DNA from: Amycolatopsis vastitatis
GTDB taxonomy: Bacteria; Actinomycetota; Actinomycetes; Mycobacteriales; Pseudonocardiaceae
NCBI RefSeq assembly: GCF_002234595.1
Contig: NZ_NMUL01000049.1
Location: 80,299-144,298, forward strand
Direction of reading: 5' to 3'
DNA length: 64,000 bases
The notes beneath the pieces are model-generated. The model saw only the letters and a program-made list of their open reading frames with translations, was not told the origin of the DNA and did no database searches. The position numbers and the translations under genes were made by a program. Shown one piece after another: positions 17,315-26,741 of the stretch (within the stretch, counting starts at the first letter, position 1; each line of letters opens with the position of its first letter).

Positions 17315-20300
17315 GTGCGCCACAGATCCCGCCGTCTGCTCACCCTCGCCGCCCTGGCCTCGCTCCTCGTCGCCGGCACCACGGCGCCCGCGGACGCCGA
17401 CCCCGGAAGCCGGTTCTTCACCGCCGCCGATCTCCGCTCGAACCACCTCGATCGTCCACTGGGGATGGACGACACGGCCCCGGCGCTGAGCTGGCGAACG
17501 GTCGCGCGGGACCAGACCACGTACGAAATCCAGGCCGCGACCTCAGCAGCACGGCTGGCCCGCCCCGACCTCTGGGACACCGGCCGCGTCACCGGCACGA
17601 CGACCGAAGCCGACTACGCGGGCCATGCCCTCGGCAGCCGTCAGCGCGTCTACTGGCGGGTCCGCGTCTGGTCCGGCTGGGTACCCTCGGCGTGGAGCGC
17701 CCCCACCTGGTTCGAAACCGGCTTGACCGAGCAAAAGGACTGGTCCGCCGGCTGGGTGGCGAACAGCCGGTGGCAACTCGGCGGCAAGCCCGCGCAGCCG
17801 GTGGCTGTCACGCTGCCGCCACAGACCGCGCGGTACGTCAAGCTCGACGTCACCAAGCTCGGCCTGCCGCTGGCCGAACAGCCCCTCGACAGCCAGAACC
17901 GCATGGTCACCACCGGCGCCACCCGCCGCTTCCCCGACCTGACCTACCGGCTGCAGCTGGCCGAGCTGCAGGTGCGCGACTCGGCGGATCCCACGGTGAA
18001 CTTCGCCGCCGGACGCCAGAAGTACGTCACCGCGTCGGAGACCCAGACCGTGCGCAAGGAGTGGGAGCCCGGCCTGATCGCCGACGGCCTGACCACGTCC
18101 AACCCCGAGGACGCCGGGAACGCCGGCTACCAGAGTGCCGCGCACACCAGCGCGGACGCCGACATCTGGCTCACCATCGACCTCGGCGCCGCGCACACCT
18201 TCGACCAGGTCGTGCTGTACCCGCGTACCGACACCCTCACCGCCGATGGCCGGACGCCCGGCTTCCCGGTCGACTACTCCGTGCAGACCGCGGCCGACGC
18301 AGCTGGGCCGTTCACCGTCGCCAAGTCCGTGACGGACCAGCCGGTGCCCGCGACCTGGCTGCCGTCCGCGCTGCCGGTGTTCGCGAAGGACTTCTCCGTG
18401 CGTGGCCGCGTCACCAGTGCCCGGCTGTACGTCAGTGGCCTCGGCGTCTACGTGCCGAGTCTCAATGGCTCCCGCGTCGGCGACGCTGTGCTGGAGCCCG
18501 GCGACAGCGACTACGCCGAGCGCGTCACCTACGCCGCGTACGACGTGACCAGGCAGGTTCGCGGCGGCGCGAACACGATCGGCATCGCGGTCGGCAACGG
18601 CACCGCGGACGCGCTGCACACCTCCGGCCGCTACCGGAAGTTCGCGCGCACGGTGAGCGACCCGCAGGTGATCGCGCAGCTGGAGATCACCATGGCGGAC
18701 GGCACGGTGCAGCGGATCGGCACCGACTCCGGCTGGCGCACCACGCTCGGCGCGACCACCGTGTCCCAGTGGTACGGCGGCGAGGACTACGACGCCCGGC
18801 GTGAGATCCCCGGCTGGGACCAGCCCGGCGCCGACCGGGCGAACTGGTCGCCGGTGGTGCCCGTGACGAGCACGGCGAAGCTGTCCGCGCGGCGGAGCGA
18901 GCCCGTCCGTGTGGTGGAACAGTTGCCCGGCAAGGAGATTTCGCGTCCGGCACCCGGTGTGCGCGTCTACGACGTCGGCCGCAACATCGCCGGTTTGCCG
19001 CAGGTGACCCTCACCGCGCCGGCCGGGACCACGATGCGCGTGTACCCGGCTGAGGCCTTGCGCGACGGGCACGTGGACCAGTCCATCAGCAACGTCGGCG
19101 CGCCGGTCTGGGACGGCTTCACGAGCAAGGGCGGCACGCAGACCTGGCACCCCGACTTCAGCTACCACGGTTTCCGCTACCTCGAGGTCGCCGGTGTCCC
19201 GGACGACGCACAACTGTCGGTCGCCGGCCTGCGCGTGATGGCGGACAACCGGTCCGCGGGTGACTTCGACTCCTCGGACGCGACGCTCGACGGCATCCAC
19301 CGGCTCACCCGGGCCGCCGTCGAGAACAACATGCAGAGCGTTCTCACCGACTGCCCGAGCCGCGAGAAGCTCGGCTGGCTGGAGCAGGACCACCTCGCGT
19401 TCGACGCGCTCGCCCGCAACTACGACGTCGAGGCCTATCTCGGCAAGATCGTGCAGGACATGGCCGACGGGCAGGAGGCGAGCGGCCTGGTGCCCAGCAC
19501 CGTGCCGGACCACGTGACGCTCGCCGGCGCCTACCGCGACGACCCGAACTGGGGTGGCGCTCTGGTCCTGGTGCCGCTGAAGGCGTACCAGACCTACGGC
19601 GACAAGGAACTCCTCGAGCGGTACTTCCCCGCGATGCAGCGCTACCTCGCCTTCCTTCAGGGCCAGCCCACGCGGTGGACCGACGGCGTCTACGACTACG
19701 GCCTCGGCGACTGGATCACCACCGAGAAGCCGGTGATGCCGCGTCCGATCGTCAGCTCCTTCGGTGTCTGGGCGGTCGCGGACGGGCTGGCGAAAGTGGC
19801 GACGGCGCTCGGCCAGGACGCCGCGCCCTACCGCGCGCAGGCCGACGCGTTGGCGAAAGCCGTCTGGACGAAGTACTACAACCCCACCACTGGGCTGTTC
19901 GGCGGCGGTGGGCAGGGCGCGACGGCGCTGGCCCTCGACATGGGCGCGGTGCCCGCCGACCTGCGGGCCGGCCAGACCCTGCACCTGATCGACACCATCG
20001 AAGCCGCCGGGTGGCACCTGGTGATGGGGGAGATCTCCTTTCCGTCCGTGCTGCGAGTCCTGTCGACGGCGGGCCGCGACGACGTCGTCCACCGGATCGC
20101 CACGCAGACCACCAGTCCCAGCCTGGGCCACCAGGTGCAGGCCGGGCTGACCGCGCTGGGGGAGACCTGGGACGGCGGCAGCGGCCAGTCGCAGGACCAC
20201 TTCATGCTCGGCGCGCTGGACGGCTGGCTCACCACGCGGCTGACCGGCATCGGCCAGGCACCCGGTTCGGCGGGCTTCGACACCCTGGTGATCGACCCGG

Positions 20301-20512
20301 CGGTCGTCGGCGACCTGACGTCCGCGTCCGGCAGCTACGAGAGCCCGCACGGCCGGATCTCCACCGCGTGGACGAGGTCCGATCGCGAGTACCGGCTGAC
20401 CGTCACCGTCCCGCCGGGCAGCACGGCCGAAGTGCACCTTCCGCAGGGTGACGCCGTCTACCGCGTCGGCTCGGGCACCCACACCTTCCGGCAACCCGTT
20501 TCGCGCGGCTGA
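17315..20512 (+). CDS. GH78 alpha-L-rhamnosidase, secreted
   Basis: A 1065-residue enzyme starting at a GTG with a Sec signal peptide (RRLLTLAALASLLVAGTTAP). Order of domains: N-terminal Fn3-like rhamnosidase domain; an inserted discoidin/F5-F8-type carbohydrate-binding module around residues 170-340 (WLTIDLGAAHTFDQVVLYPR); rhamnosidase N domain; (alpha/alpha)6 catalytic barrel with CPSREKLGWLEQD near residue 685, the GH78 motif holding the general-acid Glu; C-terminal beta domain. It releases terminal alpha-L-rhamnose outside the cell. First of four co-directional genes (12-bp gap, then two 4-bp overlaps), preceded by LacI-type dyads. Confidence 0.93.
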   Translation: MRHRSRRLLTLAALASLLVAGTTAPADADPGSRFFTAADLRSNHLDRPLGMDDTAPALSWRTVARDQTTYEIQAATSAARLARPDLWDTGRVTGTTTEADYAGHALGSRQRVYWRVRVWSGWVPSAWSAPTWFETGLTEQKDWSAGWVANSRWQLGGKPAQPVAVTLPPQTARYVKLDVTKLGLPLAEQPLDSQNRMVTTGATRRFPDLTYRLQLAELQVRDSADPTVNFAAGRQKYVTASETQTVRKEWEPGLIADGLTTSNPEDAGNAGYQSAAHTSADADIWLTIDLGAAHTFDQVVLYPRTDTLTADGRTPGFPVDYSVQTAADAAGPFTVAKSVTDQPVPATWLPSALPVFAKDFSVRGRVTSARLYVSGLGVYVPSLNGSRVGDAVLEPGDSDYAERVTYAAYDVTRQVRGGANTIGIAVGNGTADALHTSGRYRKFARTVSDPQVIAQLEITMADGTVQRIGTDSGWRTTLGATTVSQWYGGEDYDARREIPGWDQPGADRANWSPVVPVTSTAKLSARRSEPVRVVEQLPGKEISRPAPGVRVYDVGRNIAGLPQVTLTAPAGTTMRVYPAEALRDGHVDQSISNVGAPVWDGFTSKGGTQTWHPDFSYHGFRYLEVAGVPDDAQLSVAGLRVMADNRSAGDFDSSDATLDGIHRLTRAAVENNMQSVLTDCPSREKLGWLEQDHLAFDALARNYDVEAYLGKIVQDMADGQEASGLVPSTVPDHVTLAGAYRDDPNWGGALVLVPLKAYQTYGDKELLERYFPAMQRYLAFLQGQPTRWTDGVYDYGLGDWITTEKPVMPRPIVSSFGVWAVADGLAKVATALGQDAAPYRAQADALAKAVWTKYYNPTTGLFGGGGQGATALALDMGAVPADLRAGQTLHLIDTIEAAGWHLVMGEISFPSVLRVLSTAGRDDVVHRIATQTTSPSLGHQVQAGLTALGETWDGGSGQSQDHFMLGALDGWLTTRLTGIGQAPGSAGFDTLVIDPAVVGDLTSASGSYESPHGRISTAWTRSDREYRLTVTVPPGSTAEVHLPQGDAVYRVGSGTHTFRQPVSRG

Positions 20513-20523
20513 AAGGGAATCCC

Positions 20524-23500
20524 ATGCGCAGGACCTTGATGTCCCTCGTGCTCGCGGTGGTCACCGCACTGAGCGTGAGCACCCCGGCCACCGCCGGGCA
20601 CGACCCCGGCTTCGACCCGGCCGCCTTCGCGAACCCGCCGAAGGACAGCCGCCCGGCGATCTACTGGTACTGGAACAACACGATCACCAGCGCGATCACC
20701 GACCACCAGATGGCGGAGATGCGCGCCAAGGGCATCTACGAGGCGGTCATCTTCCCGCTCGGTGGCGACTCGATGCAGCCGGTCTTCCTGTCCGAGGACT
20801 GGTTCACCCTCGTCGGGCACGTGCTGCGCGAGGCGCAGCGCACCGGCATGAAGATGTGGTTGTTCAACGACAACAACTTCCCCAGCGGCCGCGGCGCGAA
20901 CTACGTCGTCAACGGCGGCACTCTCGGCGCCCGCACCATCCCCGCCCGCCCGGACCTGCGGTTGAAAGGCCTGCTGCGCTCGACCCGGATTGCCACGGGG
21001 CCGTCGACGCTGAAGCTCGCGGAGACCTCGGGGCTCAGCGTGGACACCGGCAAGCTCGTCGTCGACCCGGCGACCGCGCCGGGCGCCGCCCCGCTCGCCC
21101 CCGGCGCCGGCTGGACCGACTACACCGTGAGCGGCAAGGTCACGCTGACCACCGGAGGCGTCCAGCTGGCGGTGCGCTCGGACGGCACCCACGGCTACCT
21201 CGTGGACGTCGACCAGAAGGGCGCGGCCAGTGTGTACAAAGTGGACGGTCCGAACCGGACGCGGCTGACCACCGGGGTCAACACGCCCGGCTTCACCCCG
21301 ACCCACGTGCAGACGGTGAGCGTCACCGTCTCCGGGACCACGATCACCCCGAAGATCAACAACACCGTGCAGCCCGCGGCCACCGACGCGAGCTACCCGG
21401 CCGGCGCCGCGGCGGTGTCGGCCGAAGGTACGCAACGCTCGCTGTGGGACGACTTGACCGTCACCGCCGCGGACGGCGCCAAGCTGTGGACGTCGACGTT
21501 CGACGACGCCACCGCGCTCGCGGACTTCTCACAGAACCGCGTGAACCTCACGGGAGTCACCGCGGCGGCCGCGCGGCCGGTGGGCACGACCGCCGCGGTG
21601 GAGCTGACCGGCGACACCTGGCAGGTGCCCGCGGGCCGCTGGCAGGTCGACGTCTACTCGCAGGTCCTGCTGCGGGACGACTCCAGCGGGTACGTCCGCG
21701 GGTACCTCGACCTGCTCGACCCGGCCGCGACTGACGCATTCCTGAGCATCGCGCCCGAGGAGTACGCGCGCCGGTTCCCGTGGGCGATGGGCTCGGTCGT
21801 GCCCGGGTTCTGGGACGACGAGCCGTTCCTCGCCTCCGCGCAGCCGCACCCGTTCAAGCGCCTCCCGTCGTCGCCCGGGCTCGCCGACGCCGTCCGCGCG
21901 GCCGGCGGCACCCCGGGCGTCGCCTACACCGCGGCGGCCGACGGCCTCGACGCGGTCGCGGACCGGGCCGCCGGGACGTACTGGCGAGCGGTCGACAACC
22001 TCTTCTCGACCAGCTACTACCGGCGCGAAGCCGACTGGATGGCCAAGCACGGCCTGAAGCTGATCTCCAACCCGCTGCTCGACGAGCAGGGCCCGCAGCA
22101 GCGGATGAACTCGACCGGCGACCTGGCCAAGGACAACCAGTGGGCGCAGGTCCCCGGCAGCGACATGATCACCACCGACTACACCGCCGGTCGACAGACC
22201 ACCCTGGCCCGCAACGCTTCTTCGGCCGCCCATCAGAGCGGCGCGCCGCGGTCGCTGATGGAGACCTTCGGCAACGCGGGCTGGCAGGTGGCGCCCGACT
22301 ACATGCACGCCACCGTCGGCGCGCTGGCCACCCGAGGCGTCAACCTGACCTTCCTGCACGCGATGTACACCGACGAGACGTCGGTGACGTTCGCGCCGCC
22401 GTTCGGGCCGCGCAGCACGTTCTGGGAGGACATGCCCGACGTCGACGCGTGGATCGGCCGCGTGATGGAGCTGGGCCGCGGCACGAACCTCGCCCGGAGC
22501 GGGCTCGTCCAGCCGCAGCGGGCCGCCGAGCAGACCCGGAAATCCGACGCGGGCCACCGGCTGGACGACGACCTCTCGGCGACGGCGTTCGCCCTCGAAC
22601 GCGGACAGGTCGACTTCGACCTGCTGAGCGACTCGTCGCTCTCGGGCGACCCGGCCGCGCGCTTCCAGGCCGTCCCGCGCGCCGGGACCCTGCAGGTCGG
22701 TCGGGCGGACTACCAGCTCGCGGTGCTGCCGCGGACCCCGGTGGTCGACCTCGAGACCGCGCGCACGCTGACGAAGTTCGTCCAGAGCGGGGGACACCTC
22801 ATCGCGGTCGGTCCGCTGCCCACGCGGGAGGCGGCCGGGCGGGATGCCGACCTGGCCCGTGAGCTGCGAAATCTGTCCGGCAGCTCGTCATGGACCCGGC
22901 GTGGCGCCGGGGCGGTCGCGCTGGTCACCGACGTGAACGCGATCGCGGGCCTGGCGCAGAACGCCGGGTTCGGCGCGGCGCGGCTGCAGCCCGCGGCGGA
23001 CGCCGTGCGGGTGCAGCGCACCGGCCGGGGCGCGGACACCGCGTTCCTGCTCAACAACGAGAGCGACGCCGTGGTGACCACCACCGTGACGTTCCCGGTC
23101 GGCGGCACGCCCGAGATCTGGGACCCGCGCACCGGTACGGCGAAGGTCGCCACGGCATATTCGCGCGGCTGGGCCACCACCGGCGTCCCGGTCACGCTCC
23201 AGCCGTACGAGACCCTCGGCGTGGTGTTCCGCCAGGGCGTCCGTGACACCGCGCACCTGACCGACGGCACCCTGCCCGCCGGTTCGGTTTCCTTGACCGG
23301 GCGGGAAATGCAGGCGGCGGTGACCGCGGTGGCGTCAGGCACCTACGCGCTCACCGGGCAGGCGAACGGCCGCACCTACCGGGGCACCGTGCGGGTCACC
23401 GACCCGCTGGCGCCGATCGCGCTGACCGGGCCGTGGACGGTCCGGCTGGAGCAGGACGGCGCCGTCGCCACCGAACGCCCGCTCGGCTCCTGGACCACGT

Positions 23501-23832
23501 TCGCGCCGACGTTCTCCGGCAGCGCCGTCTACACCACGACGGTGACGCTCACGGCCGAGGACTTGGCGCAGCGCAAGCTGATCCTCGATCTCGGCGAGGT
23601 GCACGACCTCGCCACGGCGACGGTGAACGGCACCGAGCTGCCCACAGCGCTCTGGCATCCGTACACAGTGGACGCCACGAAGGCGCTGCGCCCGGGCGTC
23701 AACACGATCAGCGTCCGCGTCACCAACACCCTGGCCAACTCACGCAACAAGATCCTTCCGTCAGGCCTCGTCGGCCCGGTCGCGCTGCGCCCGCAGGCCG
23801 CCGTCACCGCCCGCTTGGAGGCCATCCGATGA
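20524..23832 (+). CDS. GH106-like alpha-L-rhamnosidase, secreted
   Basis: An 1102-residue exported protein (signal MRRTLMSLVLAVVTALSVSTPATA). It begins with a barrel start typical of GH106 (YWYWNNTITSAITDHQMAEM), has a laminin-G/concanavalin-like insertion around residues 190-330, then catalytic-barrel segments (GFWDDEPF; SLMETFGNAGWQVAPDYMHA) and a C-terminal GH2-like galactose-binding jelly roll (DLGEVHDLATATVNGTEL). GH106 members cleave alpha-L-rhamnosides in rhamnogalacturonan and flavonoid glycosides. AAAGGGAA precedes the ATG. It ends with an ATGA overlap with the next gene. Confidence 0.82.
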   Translation: MRRTLMSLVLAVVTALSVSTPATAGHDPGFDPAAFANPPKDSRPAIYWYWNNTITSAITDHQMAEMRAKGIYEAVIFPLGGDSMQPVFLSEDWFTLVGHVLREAQRTGMKMWLFNDNNFPSGRGANYVVNGGTLGARTIPARPDLRLKGLLRSTRIATGPSTLKLAETSGLSVDTGKLVVDPATAPGAAPLAPGAGWTDYTVSGKVTLTTGGVQLAVRSDGTHGYLVDVDQKGAASVYKVDGPNRTRLTTGVNTPGFTPTHVQTVSVTVSGTTITPKINNTVQPAATDASYPAGAAAVSAEGTQRSLWDDLTVTAADGAKLWTSTFDDATALADFSQNRVNLTGVTAAAARPVGTTAAVELTGDTWQVPAGRWQVDVYSQVLLRDDSSGYVRGYLDLLDPAATDAFLSIAPEEYARRFPWAMGSVVPGFWDDEPFLASAQPHPFKRLPSSPGLADAVRAAGGTPGVAYTAAADGLDAVADRAAGTYWRAVDNLFSTSYYRREADWMAKHGLKLISNPLLDEQGPQQRMNSTGDLAKDNQWAQVPGSDMITTDYTAGRQTTLARNASSAAHQSGAPRSLMETFGNAGWQVAPDYMHATVGALATRGVNLTFLHAMYTDETSVTFAPPFGPRSTFWEDMPDVDAWIGRVMELGRGTNLARSGLVQPQRAAEQTRKSDAGHRLDDDLSATAFALERGQVDFDLLSDSSLSGDPAARFQAVPRAGTLQVGRADYQLAVLPRTPVVDLETARTLTKFVQSGGHLIAVGPLPTREAAGRDADLARELRNLSGSSSWTRRGAGAVALVTDVNAIAGLAQNAGFGAARLQPAADAVRVQRTGRGADTAFLLNNESDAVVTTTVTFPVGGTPEIWDPRTGTAKVATAYSRGWATTGVPVTLQPYETLGVVFRQGVRDTAHLTDGTLPAGSVSLTGREMQAAVTAVASGTYALTGQANGRTYRGTVRVTDPLAPIALTGPWTVRLEQDGAVATERPLGSWTTFAPTFSGSAVYTTTVTLTAEDLAQRKLILDLGEVHDLATATVNGTELPTALWHPYTVDATKALRPGVNTISVRVTNTLANSRNKILPSGLVGPVALRPQAAVTARLEAIR

Positions 23833-26741
23833 CGGTCAGCAGACGCACGGTGCTCACGATCGGTGCCGCACTCGGCGTGGGCGCCACCCTCTCGTGGGCG
23901 CCACCCGCACTCGCCGTACCCGGGAAGCCGTTCGCCCGGCAGTTCGCCAGACCCGATGCGAGGACGGCCGCCAAGTTCCGCTGGTGGTGGCCGCACGGCC
24001 TGGTCGACCTCGGCGAGATCGCCCGCGAGGTGGACCAGATCGCCGACGCCGGGTTCGGCGGCGTCGAAATCCAGGACGTCCACCACAGCGTGCAGACCGT
24101 CATGGATCCCGAGCACCACGGCTGGGGCACACCCGCGTGGCTCGCGGCGGTGGAGACGGCACTGCGCCGGGCGAAGGCCCGCGGCCTGACCGTCGACCTC
24201 GCGATGGGCCCCTGCTGGCCCACCGCGGTGCCGACCATCACGCCCGACGACGTCGCGGCGAGCAAGGAACTGGCGCACGGCGTCATCACGGTCGTCGGCA
24301 GCTACACCGGCCCGCCGCCGGCTGCGCTGGTGCCCGCCGAGGACGGCGTCGGCAAGCAGGACCTGGTCGCCGTCCAGGCCGCCCGGGTGATCGGTTCGCC
24401 CACCGCGGCCACGGTGTCGCTCGACCCGGTGTCGGTGCGGTCCGTGGAAGTCCACAACGGACAGATCGACTGGACCGCACCCGATGGCACCTGGGTGCTG
24501 CTCGCGTACTGGGTCCGTGGCTCGGCGCAGCAACCGGAAGCGGGCCCGCACACCGCACCGCTCGCCTACGTCGTCGACCACTTCAGCGCGGCGGGCACCA
24601 AGGTCGTGCTGGACGAGTGGAACTCGACGATTCTCACGCCCGCCATCCGGCGCCTGCTGAAGGCCGTCGGCGGTGACCTCTTCGAGGACTCCCTGGAGAT
24701 CGAAACCGACGCGACGATCTGGACCCCGGGCTTCCTGGCCGAATTCCGGCGCCGGGCGGGCTACGACCTGCTGCCGTACCTGCCGGTCGTCGTGCAGAAA
24801 AAGGGCAAGTACCCGTTCGCCTTCGACACCGACACGTCCAACCACGTCCGCGACGACTACAACGAGGTGCTCTCGGACCTCTACCACGAGAACCACCTGA
24901 TCCCGGTGCGGGACTTCGCGCACCGCCTCGGCATGACCCTGCGCGTGCAGCCCTACGGCCTGCCGACCGACGCCATCCGCAGCGCGGCGCTGCTGGACGT
25001 GCCGGAAAGCGAGTCGCTGGGGTTCAAGAACCTCGACGACTACCGCGTCCTGGCCTCCGGCCGCGACATGGGCGGGCGGCAGCTGCTGTCGTGCGAGTCG
25101 GCGGCGTACGCGAACGGCGCGTACAACACCACCTGGGACAAGGTGCTGCAGACGATGGGCAGCGTCTTCGCGGGCGGGGCGAACCAGGCCGTGCTGCACG
25201 GGTTCGCCTACGCCATGGCGCCGGGCGCCGAGTGGCCCGGGTTCGCCGCTTTCTCGCCGTACAACGGCACCGGCATCGGCTACGCCGAGGCGTGGGGCCC
25301 GCGGCAGCCGACCTGGGGGCACGTGCCGGACATCGCCGGCTGGTTCGCCCGCGCGCAGCTGGTGCTGCGCACCGGGCGGCCGCAGGTGGACCTCGTCTTC
25401 TTCCGGCAGAAGGGCTGGACGTCCACCGGCATCGGCGCGCCGTGGGCGACCAACGACGGCGTCCCGACCGGCTGGACCCACGGCTTCCTCAGCGAGGGCG
25501 TGCTGGACCTGCCGAGCGCCGTCGTGCGGGGCGGACGGCTGGCGCCCGACGGGCCCGCGTACAAGGCGATGATCCTCGGTGGCGACCAGTTCCACGGCAG
25601 CGAACACACGCTGTCGGTGCCCGCGGCGCAGCGGCTCCTGGACTTCGCCCGTGCGGGCCTGCCGACGATCGTCATCGGCACCTGGGCCGACGTGCACGCC
25701 GAGGGAATCGCGCAGCCGGGGGAGAACGACCGGCTGCGTTCCCTCATCGCGGAGTTGCTTTCGCAGCGCACGGTCCGCGTGGTCGCCGACGCGACCGGCA
25801 TCCCGGCCGCGCTGGCCGAGCTGGGTGTCACGCGCGATGTGGAGCACGCCGCGTCCACGGTGATGAGCGTGCACCGGGTCGACGGCGACACCGACTACTA
25901 CTACCTCTGCAACGCGCGGCACGCCGAGAACCGCAAGATCACCGCCGTCACGCAGGACGTGTGGCTGACTGCGCAGTCTCGCGACGCGCAGCCGTTCGTG
26001 CTGAACGCCTGGACCGGCAAGACCGAGCGGCTCGGCGTGTTTACCCGCTCCGGCAACAAAATCCGGGTCTCGGTGTCGCTCAACCCGGGTCAGTCGGTGA
26101 TCGTCGCGCTCGGCCGCGCCGACCGTGGCCCGAACGCCGTGGCGACGGACGCGCCCGAGGTGCGGTACCTCGACGGCAGGCTCGTGGTGCGGGCTTCGGC
26201 CGCGGGCACGTACTCGACCACGCTGGCGAACGGGCGGGTCGCACGAACTCCGGTCGCGTCCCCGCCCGCGCCGATCGCCCTGGCTGCATGGGACCTCGAA
26301 GTGGAGGACTGGCAGCCGGGCACGTCGCCGACTTCGACGGTCAAGCTCAAGCGGCGGTTCTCGCTGACGACGCTCGCGGCCTGGCCCTCGATCCCGGGGC
26401 TGGAGGACGTCTCGGGCATCGGCCGCTACCGGACCACCGTCGACCTCGGCCGGTGGGACCACGGGCTCGGTGCGTATTTGGACCTCGGCGAGGTGTTCGA
26501 CACCTACCGCGTGCGGGTGAACGGCGCCGCGCTGCCGCCGCAGGACGTGCTCGACCCGGTCGTCGATGTCGGGCCCTGGCTGCGGTCCGGGCGCAACAGC
26601 ATCGAGGTGGAGGTCGCCACCACGCTGAACAACCGGCTCCGCGTGAGCCGTCCGGCCGTGTTCGCGATCGCGGCGCGGCAGGCGTACGGGCTGGTCGGGC
26701 CGGTGCGCCTGCTGCCCTACCGGCAGGCGGAGGTCAGATGA
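23829..26741 (+). CDS. GH106-like glycoside hydrolase with Tat signal
   Basis: A 970-residue exported protein. Twin-arginine signal SRRTVLTIGAALGVGATLSW with cleavage after ALA. The catalytic barrel starts KFRWWWPHGLVDLGEIAREV, a GH106 hallmark, with conserved LLSCESAAYANGAYNTTWDK later and a C-terminal GH2-type jelly roll (YLDLGEVFDTYRVRVNGAAL). The start is the ATG overlapping the preceding stop (ATGA). Sequence divergence from the preceding GH106-like enzyme suggests a different linkage or substrate branch. Confidence 0.82.
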   Translation: MTVSRRTVLTIGAALGVGATLSWAPPALAVPGKPFARQFARPDARTAAKFRWWWPHGLVDLGEIAREVDQIADAGFGGVEIQDVHHSVQTVMDPEHHGWGTPAWLAAVETALRRAKARGLTVDLAMGPCWPTAVPTITPDDVAASKELAHGVITVVGSYTGPPPAALVPAEDGVGKQDLVAVQAARVIGSPTAATVSLDPVSVRSVEVHNGQIDWTAPDGTWVLLAYWVRGSAQQPEAGPHTAPLAYVVDHFSAAGTKVVLDEWNSTILTPAIRRLLKAVGGDLFEDSLEIETDATIWTPGFLAEFRRRAGYDLLPYLPVVVQKKGKYPFAFDTDTSNHVRDDYNEVLSDLYHENHLIPVRDFAHRLGMTLRVQPYGLPTDAIRSAALLDVPESESLGFKNLDDYRVLASGRDMGGRQLLSCESAAYANGAYNTTWDKVLQTMGSVFAGGANQAVLHGFAYAMAPGAEWPGFAAFSPYNGTGIGYAEAWGPRQPTWGHVPDIAGWFARAQLVLRTGRPQVDLVFFRQKGWTSTGIGAPWATNDGVPTGWTHGFLSEGVLDLPSAVVRGGRLAPDGPAYKAMILGGDQFHGSEHTLSVPAAQRLLDFARAGLPTIVIGTWADVHAEGIAQPGENDRLRSLIAELLSQRTVRVVADATGIPAALAELGVTRDVEHAASTVMSVHRVDGDTDYYYLCNARHAENRKITAVTQDVWLTAQSRDAQPFVLNAWTGKTERLGVFTRSGNKIRVSVSLNPGQSVIVALGRADRGPNAVATDAPEVRYLDGRLVVRASAAGTYSTTLANGRVARTPVASPPAPIALAAWDLEVEDWQPGTSPTSTVKLKRRFSLTTLAAWPSIPGLEDVSGIGRYRTTVDLGRWDHGLGAYLDLGEVFDTYRVRVNGAALPPQDVLDPVVDVGPWLRSGRNSIEVEVATTLNNRLRVSRPAVFAIAARQAYGLVGPVRLLPYRQAEVR

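Noticed and set aside
17543..20494. 983-residue minus-strand ORF opposite the GH78 gene
   Set aside because: Antisense frame of a high-GC gene; Val/Arg/Gly/Asp-rich with no family match, while the plus strand has clear GH78 motifs.
23529..26462. 977-residue minus-strand ORF opposite the GH106-like gene
   Set aside because: Same antisense effect; the forward frame has a signal peptide and GH motifs.
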